64,000 bases of DNA from Manis javanica (taxonomy: Eukaryota > Chordata > Mammalia > Pholidota > Manidae), in NCBI RefSeq assembly GCF_040802235.1, contig NC_133164.1:92496302-92560301 (forward strand), given 5' to 3'. Position numbers and translations under genes: made by a program. Positions 25,023 through 35,884 of the stretch are shown piece by piece. The notes under the pieces are model-generated. The model ran no database searches and had not been told where the DNA came from. It saw only the letters and a program-made list of their open reading frames with translations. How positions within the stretch are numbered: the first letter of the stretch is position 1; the number at the start of each line of letters is the position of its first letter.

Positions 25023-25305
25023 TGTGCATGCCTGTGAACCTGTCCTTCAGAACCGTAAGCTCGTAGATCTTGCCGAACTCCTCGAAAAGGGGCTTGAGGT
25101 CCTTCTCATCCAGGTTGCGAGGAATCTGCCCAATGAACAGCTTGATGGCATCGTGGTCCTTCATGGGAATGGTCGACGGGTTCCCCGGGCTGTGGCTTAA
25201 TCCGTTCATGTGCCCAGCGCTGCCCGGGCTGCTGCCGAGCCCGTTGGTACTGAGGCTCGCGTTGTCAGCCTGTCCGTTTGCTAACGTGGCCATCTTTATA
25301 TACAT
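25020..25305 (-). CDS. CELF4: CELF4 first coding exon (N-terminus and start of RRM1)
   Basis: CELF4 (BRUNOL4) is a CELF/Bruno-like RNA-binding protein that acts in neurons on splicing, stability and translation of U/G-rich mRNAs. The exon encodes 95 codons plus one base. Residues 1-48 are a Ser/Gly/Asn-rich leader beginning [15 protein letters not shown]1 starts near residue 52, with the RNP2 strand LFIGQI at 56-61 and the family stretch [20 protein letters not shown] after it. RNP1 would be on the next exon, outside this window. The exon ends MHKG at a GTGAGT donor (phase 1), matching the known family exon boundary. The start is the first in-frame ATG after an in-frame TGA at 25381-25383. 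Its context is weak (T at -3, T at +4), while the second ATG (codon 5, at 25291-25293) is strong (A at -3, G at +4). CELF5 and CELF6 share this RRM, but the N-terminal sequence is that of CELF4. No lesion is seen. Confidence 0.96.
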
Positions 25306-25520
25306 AGAGAAAATCTTCTTTCCTTTTATTCTTTCTCGCTCGCACTCTCTCGTTCTTCTCCCTCGCAAGCTCGCTCGCGCTCACACGCGCACACGCACAC
25401 ACACACTCGGGTTCTCTCCCCCTCGGATTCTCCACACCTCGCTCTCCTCTCGCTCTCTGCTCTTTCTCCTCTCTTCTCTCGCTCGATCGCACTCGCGCTC
25501 TCTCGCTCCTCTCCTCGCGC

Positions 25521-25606
25521 TCTCTCTCCCTCCCTCTCTCCTCTCTCTTCTCTTTCTCTCTCTCTCTTTCGGTCTGATCTGATTTTTTTTTTTTTTTTTT
25601 TTTTTT
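25521..25606 (+). repeat. Polypyrimidine tract and T24 run in the leader
   Basis: A pure C/T stretch of 50 bases (25521-25570) is followed after a short unique stretch by 24 consecutive T (25583-25606). On the transcript strand these are a polypurine block and an A24 run. Such tracts can form triplex DNA and are prone to length variation. Confidence 0.9.
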
Positions 25607-25707
25607 ACATTGAACAGACAGGATCTCTGTCCTTTCCGTTTAAACAGGCTGGACCGGTTCAAGTTCCCAGTCAGACCAGGGGTGGGGGTGGCGAGTGAGC
25701 GCGCGCA

Positions 25708-25748
25708 GGGGAGGGGACGCAGGGCTGGGAGAGGGCGAGGTGGGGGGG
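25708..25748 (+). other. G-quadruplex-prone tract in promoter
   Basis: The plus strand carries successive G-runs (25708-25711, 25713-25716, 25722-25724, 25727-25729, 25733-25735, then seven G at 25742-25748) with loops of 1-6 bases. This fits the G3+N1-7 quadruplex pattern. It lies in or just upstream of the CELF4 leader, on the strand complementary to the transcript. Confidence 0.6.
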
Positions 25749-25878
25749 CTCCCGCGAGGCGACGGGCGGCGGGCGGCGGCCGGGAGCAGGGCGGCGTGGG
25801 GCGGCGCCTGCCCCGCCGCGCCTCCCCCGTCAGCGGCGCCGGCTAGCGGCGGTGGTACAGTCCGAGACCGCCCCCGGC

Positions 25879-25887
25879 TATAAATAG
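25879..25887 (+). promoter_or_regulatory. TATA-box-like element in CpG island (canonical on the plus strand)
   Basis: TATAAATAG lies in very GC-rich DNA. It is a canonical TATA box read on the plus strand, pointing away from CELF4. On the minus strand it reads CTATTTATA, a weaker but usable form at a plausible distance for a CELF4 start near 25850. It could serve CELF4, a divergent transcript, or both. Confidence 0.4.
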
Positions 25888-26759
25888 CGCCAGGCGCATG
25901 GCTCTTCGGGAGGCGCTGAGATTCCGGGCCCGGCGGCCGCGGGCAACGGGTGCATGTTAGAAACGGGGATGCTGGCCCCCTCTTTGCCTTTGGGGGCTTC
26001 TTTTTATAATAGCAGCAGGTGCAACTTTTGTATTTTAAAAACATTGATTTTCATTTTCGTGTGGGTATGTAGGGGTTTGTTTTCCACCGAGCTGCGCTCT
26101 ATTAGGGCGCCAAGCGGGCGAAGCAAAAGGCAGGGATGGCGGGCGGGGCGGCGGTGAAGGCGACGGCGGAGGTGGAATGGGCGCTTTTTCTCCCATCTGG
26201 TTCCCTTAATTTATTTATTTAGACTAGAAAAAGCGAGCCGGCTTGGAGGGAGTCCGCCCAGCGATCCGAGTGCGCATTGATCAGTGTCGAGAGAAAAAAG
26301 GCTACATAAATATATATTATGTGGATAAATCTATGGACAAGAGCTCTCTCTCGCGCGCGCGCTTTCTCTCCGTCTCTCACAGCTGTTTTCCTCCTTGTGC
26401 CCCCAACCTGCCAGAGCAGCCCAAAATCTTCGCCCTCACGCACAGCCTCTACCGCCACCCGAGCCACCTGGGAGATCGGGACTGGGGAACGGTTGGGCCG
26501 TGATGCGCGTAGAGATTCGGATTCCGAACCTCTTCCCAATCTGCCTGAGAAGGCTAGAGATGGGAGTTTCCGTCCCGGACGGCCTCCTCTGCTCCGAAGC
26601 GCGGCCGCTAGTCGGGCGGGCGGCTGGCGGGAGGAAGGTAGCAGCCGGGCGCCTCGGCCCGCTCGCCCACCGGGGAAGAAGGCAGGCTTTGGACGCGGTG
26701 ACCGGTGAGCCAGCTCTAGGGATCGGCTTGATTTTGCCCTCGTCTGCTTTACTGGTTCA

Positions 26760-26790
26760 GGCTGAATTGTTTTTTTTTTTTTTTTTACTT
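26760..26790 (+). repeat. Poly(T) run in CpG island
   Basis: About 18 consecutive T after GCTGAATTG, with no transposon body recognisable beside it. Confidence 0.8.
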
Positions 26791-27871
26791 AATCCACCAC
26801 CAAAGAAATAAAGCCCCCCGAATCGTCACCCGGACCAGACTCGCGCGGCTTGCGCTGCCCCCACGGGCTTCATTTGCAGCACCTCCCGCTTCCGAAGTGC
26901 GAGGCTGGGAGTCGCGGCCGCCAGCGAGAGCCAAAGGGTTCGGCAACCCGCCCTGGACTCTGCGGGAGCCAGAACCTCGGCTACGTGGGATAGGGAGTGG
27001 CTGGCGCGGGTGCTCGGTCCAAGCAGCTCCGCCTCTCGAGAGCTGGTGGTGAACTTGGGTTGGGAGGGCAGATTTTTCATTTCAATGATATTTACCTGCA
27101 CTCCATCCTCTCCCACATTTGCTTTTCCAGGGCAGCCTCTTCTCGGCTTCAGAAGCCGGGAAAATTAAAATAACGCGCCCGTTGCCCCGAGAGTTTCGGG
27201 GCAGAGCTGCTGGCCTCACCCTGGCCGGGCCCCACCGGCGCCTTTCGGGTGTTCTGGGTTTCTCTTTTCTTGCCATCGGATTACATGACGTTAGTAGACG
27301 ATATATTTAAAATTTTATTTAGAGAAATGAGACCCCAGCTGCCTGAAAACCGGGACCAAGCCCGTTGGTACAACCACAACGCAGAGCTCTCCAGCGCCAG
27401 GACGAGGCCCGAGGAGGCCTTGAGGTTCGCAGCCCCAGGCCCCGGGCCCACCCGGGACACCTCTCCCTGAGGATCCAGGGCCCCAAACAGACAGCAAGTA
27501 CAATTCTGGGAACTGTGGAACTTCATCCTTTCATTTTAAGATTCTCCTGCCTTTGCTTGATGGAACCGTGTGTAAGTATAGTTAATTCATAACTGGGCTC
27601 CCGGGTTTACATTATCCAGTGTTATATGATGGTGTAAGAATCGACCAAGTTGATGGAATCTAACTGGAACTCACACAGTCTCTCTGCCATGTGGCTGTGT
27701 GCTTGGGGAGCCTGTGAAGTGCTGTAATAAGGTGGCAGGACCCTGCTCAGCACATGGAGGGTTTGAGGTGGTGGCTTGGAGGTGTGCACATATGTCTTTT
27801 CAGAACTGTGGGTGCTTGTGTGGATGCAGTGTCAATGTGTACATAGACCCTGTTTGTATCCACACTCTGCC

Positions 27872-27876
27872 TGTGT

Positions 27877-27967
<91 letters not shown>

Positions 27968-27975
27968 GGAGAGAG
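27872..27975 (+). repeat. Compound (TG)n(AG)n microsatellite
   Basis: TG units to about 27912 switch to AG units from 27913 to about 27960, then interrupted GAGAGGGAGAG. The Leu/Ser-rich and Cys/Val-rich frames here are repeat products. Confidence 0.97.
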
Positions 27976-29399
27976 TGAAAGAGTTTGTGTTTGTACCCAC
28001 CAGGCTGAGACCCACTCCCCTGTCCCTCAGGACACATCAGCAGAGGCCAATATCTTTGTCCAAAATATCTCCTCCAACATCATCTTGTGGTGCTGGTGCT
28101 TACCTCCCAAGATCTCACAACAGAGTGGAATATATTTTCTGCAATAACAGGGAGTTTAGGAGAGTAATTCCTACTTGAGGGTCTGCTCTCCCTGTCCCTA
28201 CCCCTCAAAGTGGAGGGGGCACAAGGGGAAGTGAAGGGAGCTGCTGAGAGGGGCAGGGAAAGGAGGGCCTGCACAGGGGAGGGCATGGAGGTTCACCCTC
28301 TTCTTCCTGCCCCTCTTCACCCCCAGGTCCAAGTAAATTGTTCACAGGTATTTCATTATTCATACTATTATTAATAATAATAGCCAATACATAAATAAAA
28401 GCAGTCTCTAGGCAGGAGTGAGTGGGAGAGTGGAGTTGTTGATGAAAGGGGGCATGTGGTTTTTTCAGATGCCGTAAAAACTCTGTGCAGCATAGCATCA
28501 ACTCGCTCCAGGCCTGTGCCTCTGCACCACTGGCACTCCCTGTGCCTTTCCGTGTGACCCCAAAGCTGTGCAGAGCTCCTTCTTCCTTAGAGGAAGGTCC
28601 GTCACTCTCCCCTCTCTCCCACCTGAGGATGGCTTATTTTGGATTTGGGCTGTCTCCTTTTAGGGGTAGCACATTCCTAGCTTTCTGGCAGGTAGATGGT
28701 AAAATGCCCCACCTCCCCCCAGCTTGCTGGGGCAGAAGCAACCAGGACACCAGGCCCCATAAAACCGAGCTACCCTGTGTAAACAGCAGCAGAAGCAGCT
28801 TCTGCCAGAGGCATTGATCTCTTAAAGGCGCAGAGCTGGATCTCTTAGGCTCCCACCTCTCTGTCACAGCAGAGTATTGGGGATACAATAACAGAGACAG
28901 GTGTGTCATACTAATGCAGTGAAGGAGCAGGACCCCTGAGAAAAGAGTGAGGGACGTAGTTATGTTGGCTTTTTGGTATCCTTGCCCTTGATATTCTAGA
29001 AAGACTTGTGTTAATGTCTTTTTTTTAACCTTAGGTCATCAAAGAGAAATGTAATTAGGGAAAGATAGGGGCAAAGTATTACTCACTGTGACATTTAAAC
29101 AGATTTAAAACTTTTTCTTCAAGTGCCACTTCATGGCCACAGTTATTTCATCCACTGAGTGGCAGAAAGCAAGCAAGTGGAAGTGGGAGGCTGGGGACAA
29201 TTGCTTCTCATTTTCTCTCTGTGTTCGGGGTTTACTCTTTGTTGCTGATTCATCTTTGGGTATGTCAGGAAGCCCCGTGTGGTGGGGAATCTTGGCTCAG
29301 GTGGTATAGTTATGTATGCCATTATTCCCTGCTCCTCACTTCCCTTTGTCCCTCCACCTCAAGGATGGAGGAAGGCCCCTTTACGCTCAGCTTCCTTCC
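27976..29399. other. Intergenic sequence, no gene seen
   Basis: Unique-looking sequence upstream of CELF4. An ATTATTAATAATAATAG patch at 28360-28385 may be the tail of a decayed MIR. Nothing else can be supported. Confidence 0.4.
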
Positions 29400-29615
29400 A
29401 CGTGAGCCACCATCACTTCTCTCCCTCTGGCACCCACTGAACCACATTCTATGGTCCAGACCACAGCCATGCAGCCTCCGACCTGCTGTGACTCTCCTGC
29501 CTGTGAATCTGTGTCCAGCTAGACTGTGAACTGGTGAAGGGCAGGAACCCAGTAATCTGGCTCCTCCTACCCCTCTGGACAAGCATGGGCACACAGCAGG
29601 TGCTCAGGATGGAGG
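29400..29615 (+). mobile_element. L2 LINE 3' end, diverged
   Basis: CTAGACTGTGAACTGGTGAAGG, GCAGGAACCCAGTAATCTGG, GGCACACAGCAGGTGCTCA follow the order of the L2 3' end. The 5' limit is uncertain. Confidence 0.5.
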
Positions 29616-29885
29616 TTAGACACCAATGGCTAATCTGACTTTGGGAAGCAATGCTGTATTTATTATTTGGGCCCTAAGGTTGGGATGCTGCACACACCCC
29701 AGGTAGATACTTTTCCAGAAGGAGACGGGCCCCAGGTGAAGATAAGCAGATTAGACCTCACACAGCAGTTTAGCCCCCAAGGGCTGCATGGCTTAGCTTG
29801 GTGGCATCACCACTCAGTCATTCTTGCATTATCCAGCCCTTCCACTCTCCCACTGGAATCAGCAGAGAAAGGACAATCCTGGACT

Positions 29886-29924
29886 AGCTCTGGCTAGTCA
29901 GGATAAAATCCCAGGATAAAATCC
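29886..29924 (+). repeat. 23-bp dispersed repeat (copy 1) with 13-bp tandem duplication
   Basis: Bases 29886-29908 recur exactly at 34562-34584. The end of the copy, CAGGATAAAATCC, is duplicated in tandem at 29899-29911 and 29912-29924. Confidence 0.9.
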
Positions 29925-31689
29925 TGGGAAGAATCCAGTGTCCAGTTAGACAGCCCAGAGTCATACCAAGCGAAAGCCCCAGAAGAGCAAATGGCACCAT
30001 ATGGTTAGACATCTTCCAGGCCTGAGGAGTTCCACACGTGAGCAAGCAGAAAATAACCCAAGTTGTGTGTGATGATCTGTGATGAGGGGAACAGGCTTGA
30101 GGGAAGAGGGGCTTTTGTGACGGCAGGACGCAGGAGGCAGTAAATGGCCAGGGAGCTGAGTGATGGCCTGGCCTTAGGGCTAGGAGGGTAAGAAGCATCT
30201 GTTCTCCAAAATTATGTTGAGATCAAGCTGAGGACAACTGAGATATACACGGAGCTCCCCTAATAGAGACCAGCCTTCAATTAAACTCTGTAGAGTGAGT
30301 GCTCTGCCCAGACCTGCAGAGGGCAGTGAGGGGAGGCTGGAGAGAGGGAGACTCATTCTCTGTACAGAGCTCATGTGTTGTTTGGGCAGAGACTCGTCAG
30401 AGAGTACAGTACACAAGGGCAGAAGACCAGCCAGTGGGTAGGGGGATGTGTGCCAGGACCCCAGAGAAGGTAGGCTTGTGTGGACAGTGCACCCAGAGAA
30501 GGCTTTCTGGTGGACAGAGCTCTGATTTGGCCCTGTGGGGGGCCAAATCATTATTATATATTCCTTTCTTCCTAAGGAAGGAGGCTGAGTTGCTAGGCCT
30601 GGAGTGGGCAGTGGGCTTTGGGTCTTTCGAGATGCTGAGAAGGTCATGGCTCCCAGAGGGGGTGCTGATGTGAAAGCTGGTCGGACGGGCAACATGTGGC
30701 TTTGAAGTCAGCCTTAGAAGTTTGTTTCCAGTCTTCTCCACACCCCTAGGGCTCCTCTGTCCTTGAATAATTTGGGAAGGTTTAGTGATATAAGGAGCAA
30801 TAATTGAGGTGGAAAGGAAGAGGAAAACAGTCCTTGCCTTCTCTTAGGCAACATTAGCAGCTTTCTGCCACCTGGAGTAGAATATTGGAGGGCTCCCCAG
30901 CTCTTTTCTGAGCCCACAGCTGCCCTGGCCAGAGGAGTAAATCCATGGAAGGAGGAAGAGAACCCGAAGTAGGATGCTGTGTGTTTAGGAAACCCGGGTG
31001 CTCCCCAGGAGGGACTGGGCTGCCCTCTGGAGCTCAGACAATGAGAGAGGGGCCTCTGGGCTTCTTTCCTTGCTGGCTGAGCCCCAGGGACATATGGCCT
31101 TGGTAGTGTGGGGACTCCTGTGCCCTGAGCAACAGTGGGGAATGCTTTTGGGGCCTTTGGGTCAGCAGGGACATGCCCTCGGTGCTTCTGTTTCCAGCTC
31201 CCATGCCAACTGGGGCTTTGCCTCACTTTTGCGGAGGGGAGACAGGAGAAGGAAAGGCAGCACAAGGAAGCGGGATAAAGGGGCCTGGAGTCACGGCCCA
31301 GAGTCCCACAAGAGCCGGAACTTGGGGGAGGGACTTGAGTCATCGCTTTCCCAGCCGCAGCTTTCTCCTCTGGAGATGGAGATAAGCCTGCGTTCCTTTC
31401 TTCCACCCTCCTTTCCTTCCTCCCATTACATCCAAGATGACGAGGCAGTGGTGTGTCTGTGAGACTGACTTATAGTTCTCATGTAAACACTCATTAAGAT
31501 GAGAGCAGGGACTGAGGGTCAGTGTGGGCTACAGAAGGGTGTACATAATGTTAGCTTGTTTGCCCTGAAGGGTTAAGAATTTACTCATCTTTCCCAAGGA
31601 ACTTACATGTTTCCAAAAGAAGCCTGGCCAGCAGTGCTCAGCCCAGCAGAAGCAGGTGCATTTAGGTAAAGCTGGCAGAGCCAGGCTCC
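29925..31689. other. Intergenic sequence, no gene seen
   Basis: No repeat or exon recognised. The minus-strand 230-codon frame at 30714-31406 is Ser/Pro-rich without a domain and is judged to be chance. Confidence 0.4.
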
Positions 31690-31895
31690 TTGGCTTCCAG
31701 TCCTGCTTCTCCTATTTACTAGCTCTGTGGCCTGGATAGGTTGTTTCATCTCTTTGTGGCTCAGTTTCCTCATTTGTAAGATAGGAAGAGGAATAGAACC
31801 TACCTCACGAAGTTGTCAGGATTAAATGAGTAAATGTAGGTAAAGTGTTTAGATCAATGTTTGGCCAGCCAATATTATTGGAGCATCACTAATTG
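31690..31895 (+). repeat. MIR SINE
   Basis: Clear order: CTATTTACTAGCTCTGTGGC, CTCAGTTTCCTCATTTGTAA, AGAACCTACCTCACGAAGTT, GTCAGGATTAAATGAGTAAA, AAGTGTTTAGATCAATGTTTGG. Confidence 0.9.
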
Positions 31896-33290
31896 GCCAC
31901 AGGGGCTGAAGGGCCTGCTGAGGCCCCCCCATGTTCTACTGAGGAGGGCTGTCACCCTCGGGCTTGGGATTGAGTTGGAACTACAGTGGGGGTCCTTACT
32001 TGCTGTATGACTTTTTCTGAAGATACCCCTGGGGCTGGAAGCCTACTGGGCGCCTGGCCTGAGTGCTGGCTGCAGGCACTCTGCAGCCCCTTCTTACCTG
32101 AGAGGTGTTGCCACAGCAAGTTCTTTTGTGATGTTTTGCTAATTAGTTTTTAATTATGTTAATTTATTGTACATGAGCCCTGACGTTTACAGACACTGGG
32201 CTCACTTTAGAAACTGGAAGAGTAAGTTATATTTATTACACACAGTGCTGTAGGTAAATGTCACTTTTCCATGGCCACAGTTTCTCTGATAATGTTACTG
32301 GATCCACAGCTTCTACCTGGGCTCTCTAATATTAATTCCCCCTACTGCTGCCAGACTCCCACAGTCTGAAGCACATCCGTCAGATAGTGCTGGGGTTAAG
32401 AAATGCAGTGTCCACAGGCTATGCAGGTGACAGGAAGGAGTGAGGTGGCTGAGTGGGGACAGGAAGATCCCCAAATAGACAGGGGGTCAGGAGGGTGAGA
32501 CTGCAGGACAGTTACACCAGGCCAGCTCTTCCAATGGTTGTTATCTGGAGGCCTCCGACTCACTCACCTGCATGGGCCTCTCCTGTCCCCTTACTGGCAG
32601 CTGGGTACTGTCAAGAGGTTGACAAGGAGGCTGTGGTTACATAGCCTGGGGAGAGGGAAGGAGAGGCTGGTGATGAGGATGGAGAGGGCGCCTGGGCAGG
32701 CACACTGGGCTTTGAAGGCCATGGAAGGATGGAGGCCCGTGTGGCACAGGTGTCAGGTGGCTGTGGAGCAGGAGGTTTGCAGCAGGGTCAGCTCATAGGA
32801 AGGACTGAGGGTGGGGACCCACTGGCCACATGTTGACAGGCTGCTGCTGATAACATGGAAAGGTGTAATCAATGGCACAAGACTGGGACAAAGAAGGGGT
32901 ATTTATGAAGGATGAGAGAAAAGGGAGCAATCAGCCCCTGGCCCAACATACATACGCTGAGTGAGGGTTACTGTTTGGACCCATTTTCCATATATAACTT
33001 CTACATTCAAAGGATGAAGGTTTGCTACCACTGGAATATTTAAAGAAGATGCCACAGGTTTTCAAGTACCAGCCCCCTCACATAATTTCCAGATGGCAGC
33101 CTTCTTTTAATAAGTTTAAAGTCTTCCAAAGTGTATACATAAAGCTGTATATATATATAAACTCTGTTCTCTTACTAAACAGACACATTAATATAAGCTT
33201 GCTTAAAGAGTAAAATTTAAAGAAGCCATTTATTAATACAACTGGGCATTTGCTGCTTTAAAACTGTGTATGAGACTTCAGTTGCTGTAC
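31896..33290. other. Intergenic; AT-rich patch and a possible ancient repeat
   Basis: The patch at 32120-32165 is rich in TTAATTA/CTAATTAG cores, a conserved-element-like composition. The stretch around 32640-32800 (with CTTTGAAGGCCATGGAAGG) resembles a decayed mammalian repeat I cannot name. No gene seen. Confidence 0.35.
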
Positions 33291-33299
33291 TACATATCC

Positions 33300-33530
33300 T
33301 ACATATACTACACAGGGGCCGGCATTCTGGCTTTGGAAGCAGACAGATTTTTCACTTACCAGCCATGTAAGTCGTGCTCTTAGAACCTCAGTTTCCTCAT
33401 CTGAAACATGGGCATAATAACACTGCCTATAATTGTCATGAAGTAGTAACAAATTATTAAAAAGGTAATAAATATTTAAAGCCTGCCACCTAGTAAGTGC
33501 CCAGCAGATGTTAGCTATGATTATTACGAG
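33300..33530 (+). repeat. MIR SINE
   Basis: GGCATTCTGGCTTTGGAAGC, CTCAGTTTCCTCATCTGAAA, CATGGGCATAATAACACTGCC, AGTAAGTGCCCAGCAGATGT and TAGCTATGATTATTA are in MIR order. Confidence 0.9.
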
Positions 33531-34561
33531 TGAATTCACTACAAAGTATCTGAAATCTCCTTTCTAGGTGTGAATCTAAGATGTAGCAGAAAATAGCATT
33601 TAGAGTATGTGTAACAGGACATGGAGATTCTCTCAGGAAGAGGGCCGTTGGGGTTTCTCCCCAGTGGTCCTCCCAGTGTGTTGAAGAGAAGAAGGGGCTG
33701 TAAATCTCTGGCTGTGGGTGTGATGTTGTGTAGCGGGTTAGGCTGTGGAGCCCTTGTCAGAATATGGGCCTCATGAGTTTCTCCCAGCACAGCAGCTTAG
33801 TGATGCCCACTTGCCTTCAGGCTTACACACAGTTGCACACACCTAGCACCCCCACACTGTTGGAGAGCCTGCACCCACATGTTTATGTGCCCAGACACAT
33901 GGGAGGCTCCCACACAGGTCCGCCCTGTATGACCCACCCCCCTCCCCGGGAAGGGAAGGATGGGCACATTCTGTGACTCACTCCCTGGCTCTGTGCCCTC
34001 TCGCTGAGTCACAGTGTAATTGATCCCTCCATGCACCAGGTTTCTGCTGTCATGTGACCCAAAGCAGGGTCATTTCCAGACTGGGGCTGGGGAGGCCTGC
34101 CTGGGGCGAGGCAATCTTGAGAGGAAGGGGCAGGCTGTCAGAACCTGAGAATGGCACTGAGGCTTGTGCAAGGCTTTCCTGCCTCCTGAGGTGCTGTGTT
34201 TGGAGGAGTCAGGGGGAGGTCTGTCACCCACCAACATATATGTTCCCTTGTTGGCCTCCATTGGTGTATCCATCAGGGTAGGGCTGTCTGTAAAAGTTGC
34301 TTCCAGGACACAATGAAGGGAGTGATTTGGTCTCTGGGAATCTCCTTGAAGAAACCATGGTGTTTTTGCTTCTGGAATGAGAGTGTTTATCCTCGTTTAC
34401 AAATGAGTTTTGGGCTTGGAGGAGCTGAGGGGTTGGAGGTAGGAGGTTGGGGGTGCACGATTCACACATTGTATGAGGAGATTGCCGCCTCTTGGGATTC
34501 AGCCTGAGGCCATCCTTGGCCCAGACAGAAAAGGACCACCTCTCATACAGATGAAATGGGA

Positions 34562-34584
34562 AGCTCTGGCTAGTCAGGATAAAA
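34562..34584 (+). repeat. 23-bp dispersed repeat (copy 2)
   Basis: Exact match to 29886-29908 in the same orientation; the flanks do not match. Confidence 0.9.
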
Positions 34585-35099
34585 CTACAAGTTCTCTTGG
34601 TCTAGCCACAGAGGTTAGAGTAGGGGCTACCTCTGCCAAGGTCTTCTCCAATAGATCTGGGGTGGGGTCTATGAGCCTCTAGACCAGCAACTGTTACATG
34701 GGCCCTGCTGTTGACAGCATTCCCAACTTGGTACAAGTTGTATAATTGCTCTTGGTTTGTGTATCCTCAGCCCTAAAACAGTCATAAAATTCTCCTGTTC
34801 AAGAGAGGTCCCCAATGAATATATAAAGCTCTAAGAAGTAACCGATTATTTTGTTATACACCTGCCTTCTTCCCCATTTCCCAGTCCTTTGCTCTTGTCC
34901 TGACCGATGAGCTGGCATCCACACAGTGAGATCTGTGTCCCTGCAGGGTAAGGTCTTAGTGACTGCTTCCAGTCTCAGTGCTGGGATGATCCCTGCCCAG
35001 CCTCACAGCTGCCCCGCTGAGGGCAGAGCCAAGTCCTGATGGGATTTCATGCCAGGAGTCACTTCTGTGGCCATTAAACAACAGATGGGGCTCAATCCA

Positions 35100-35235
35100 G
35101 GTTCTGATGGGACTCAGGCAAGACTCACTGTGCACCCTTGGGCCACCTGCTTTCCCTCTTTGGATGTTATGAGATGGGGATGGGAATCCTTGCTCTGTAC
35201 ACCTCGTGGAAAGCAGTGAGGATCAGAGGCAAGGT
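35100..35235 (+). repeat. MIR-like fragment
   Basis: ACCCTTGGGCCACCTGC, GATGGGGATGGGAATCC and AAAGCAGTGAGGATCAGAGG resemble the MIR core. Weak. Confidence 0.4.
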
Positions 35236-35884
35236 TGGAATTCCTTCTCTCAATAGAACTGCTTGCCAGGTGCTCATACTAGAGATCAGACCAACTACCT
35301 GCACCCCGCGCCCTGCCCCGTACCCTGACTGCACAGCCCTAGCCTCAGAGCAGCCTTGAGAACAGAAAGAGCAGAAGAACAGCCTGATTCTCACAACCAT
35401 CCTTCTCCCCGTGATTATTTCTCCCAATCACACTTAATAGCTGCCTGGCTTTTGGCTGCAGCCTGGTATATAATAACCTGCAATTATTGTCCACTTAAAC
35501 TGTCCCCAGGGCCTTGCCTGTTGCGCTACCCAGGCTTGTACCACCAGCTGCTGATTTCCCTGTCAGAGTCATGGCCAGTGGAAAGAAAGCCCCTGAAGGG
35601 CCAGACTGACAACCTGTTTGGCAGATTTGGAGATGGGATTTCAGAGGCGATCCCCCAGCTACAGCCTTTTCCTGCCTTGGTGCTTCACCTTTCTGGAGCC
35701 TGACCTTCTGGGCTGTCCACAGCCATTCTTATCCTCTGGCCCCTGCCACCATGCATGCACTGCCCTTCTTTCAGCCTCTGTTTACCTTTATCTGTGCCTT
35801 TGTTTACCTTTATCTGATGCTACCAGCTGCTTATTACAGTCCAGTCCTTTATAGGCTTAGTTCCTCTTCTCTGTATCCTTAGAA

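Larger units (their letters stand above)
25306..25870 (-). other. CELF4: Probable CELF4 5' leader, GA-rich with an A24 run
   Basis: Upstream of the start codon the transcribed strand is strongly purine-rich: the plus strand is uninterrupted pyrimidine at 25521-25570 and mostly CT through 25320-25570. A run of 24 T on the plus strand (25583-25606) is A24 in the transcript sense. The only AUG I find between 25306 and 25870 on the minus strand is at 25608-25610, and it is followed at once by UAA. An in-frame stop at 25381-25383 closes the frame ahead of the start codon. The transcription start is not known from sequence, so the upper limit is an estimate. Confidence 0.6.
24600..27440. promoter_or_regulatory. 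CpG island and promoter region of CELF4
   Basis: CpG dinucleotides, rare in the rest of the window, are dense here, especially 24870-25500, 25690-25960, 26100-26180, 26470-26720 and 26820-27440. GC-box-type GGGCGGGG occurs at about 26141-26148, and many CGG/GCC runs are present. The island covers the first coding exon, the leader and about 1.5 kb upstream, as expected for a neuronal gene with a CpG-island promoter. The limits were judged by eye. Confidence 0.85.

Noticed and set aside
25294..25302. TATATAAAG TATA-like string on the minus strand at the CELF4 start codon
   Set aside because: It is simply the codons for Tyr-Ile-Lys between the two AUGs. A start 30 bases downstream would remove the coding start.
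25306..25368. N-terminal extension of CELF4 from an upstream in-frame start at 25368
   Set aside because: The codon there is TTG, not ATG, in a GA-rich leader, and an in-frame TGA lies six codons further up. The ATG at 25305 gives the known CELF4 N-terminus.
27747..28037. Leu/Ser and His/Thr repeat protein
   Set aside because: Product of the compound (TG)n(AG)n microsatellite.
30714..31406. 230-codon minus-strand open frame
   Set aside because: Low-information Ser/Pro/Gly sequence with no domain and an opposing 154-codon frame. GC-rich chance ORF.
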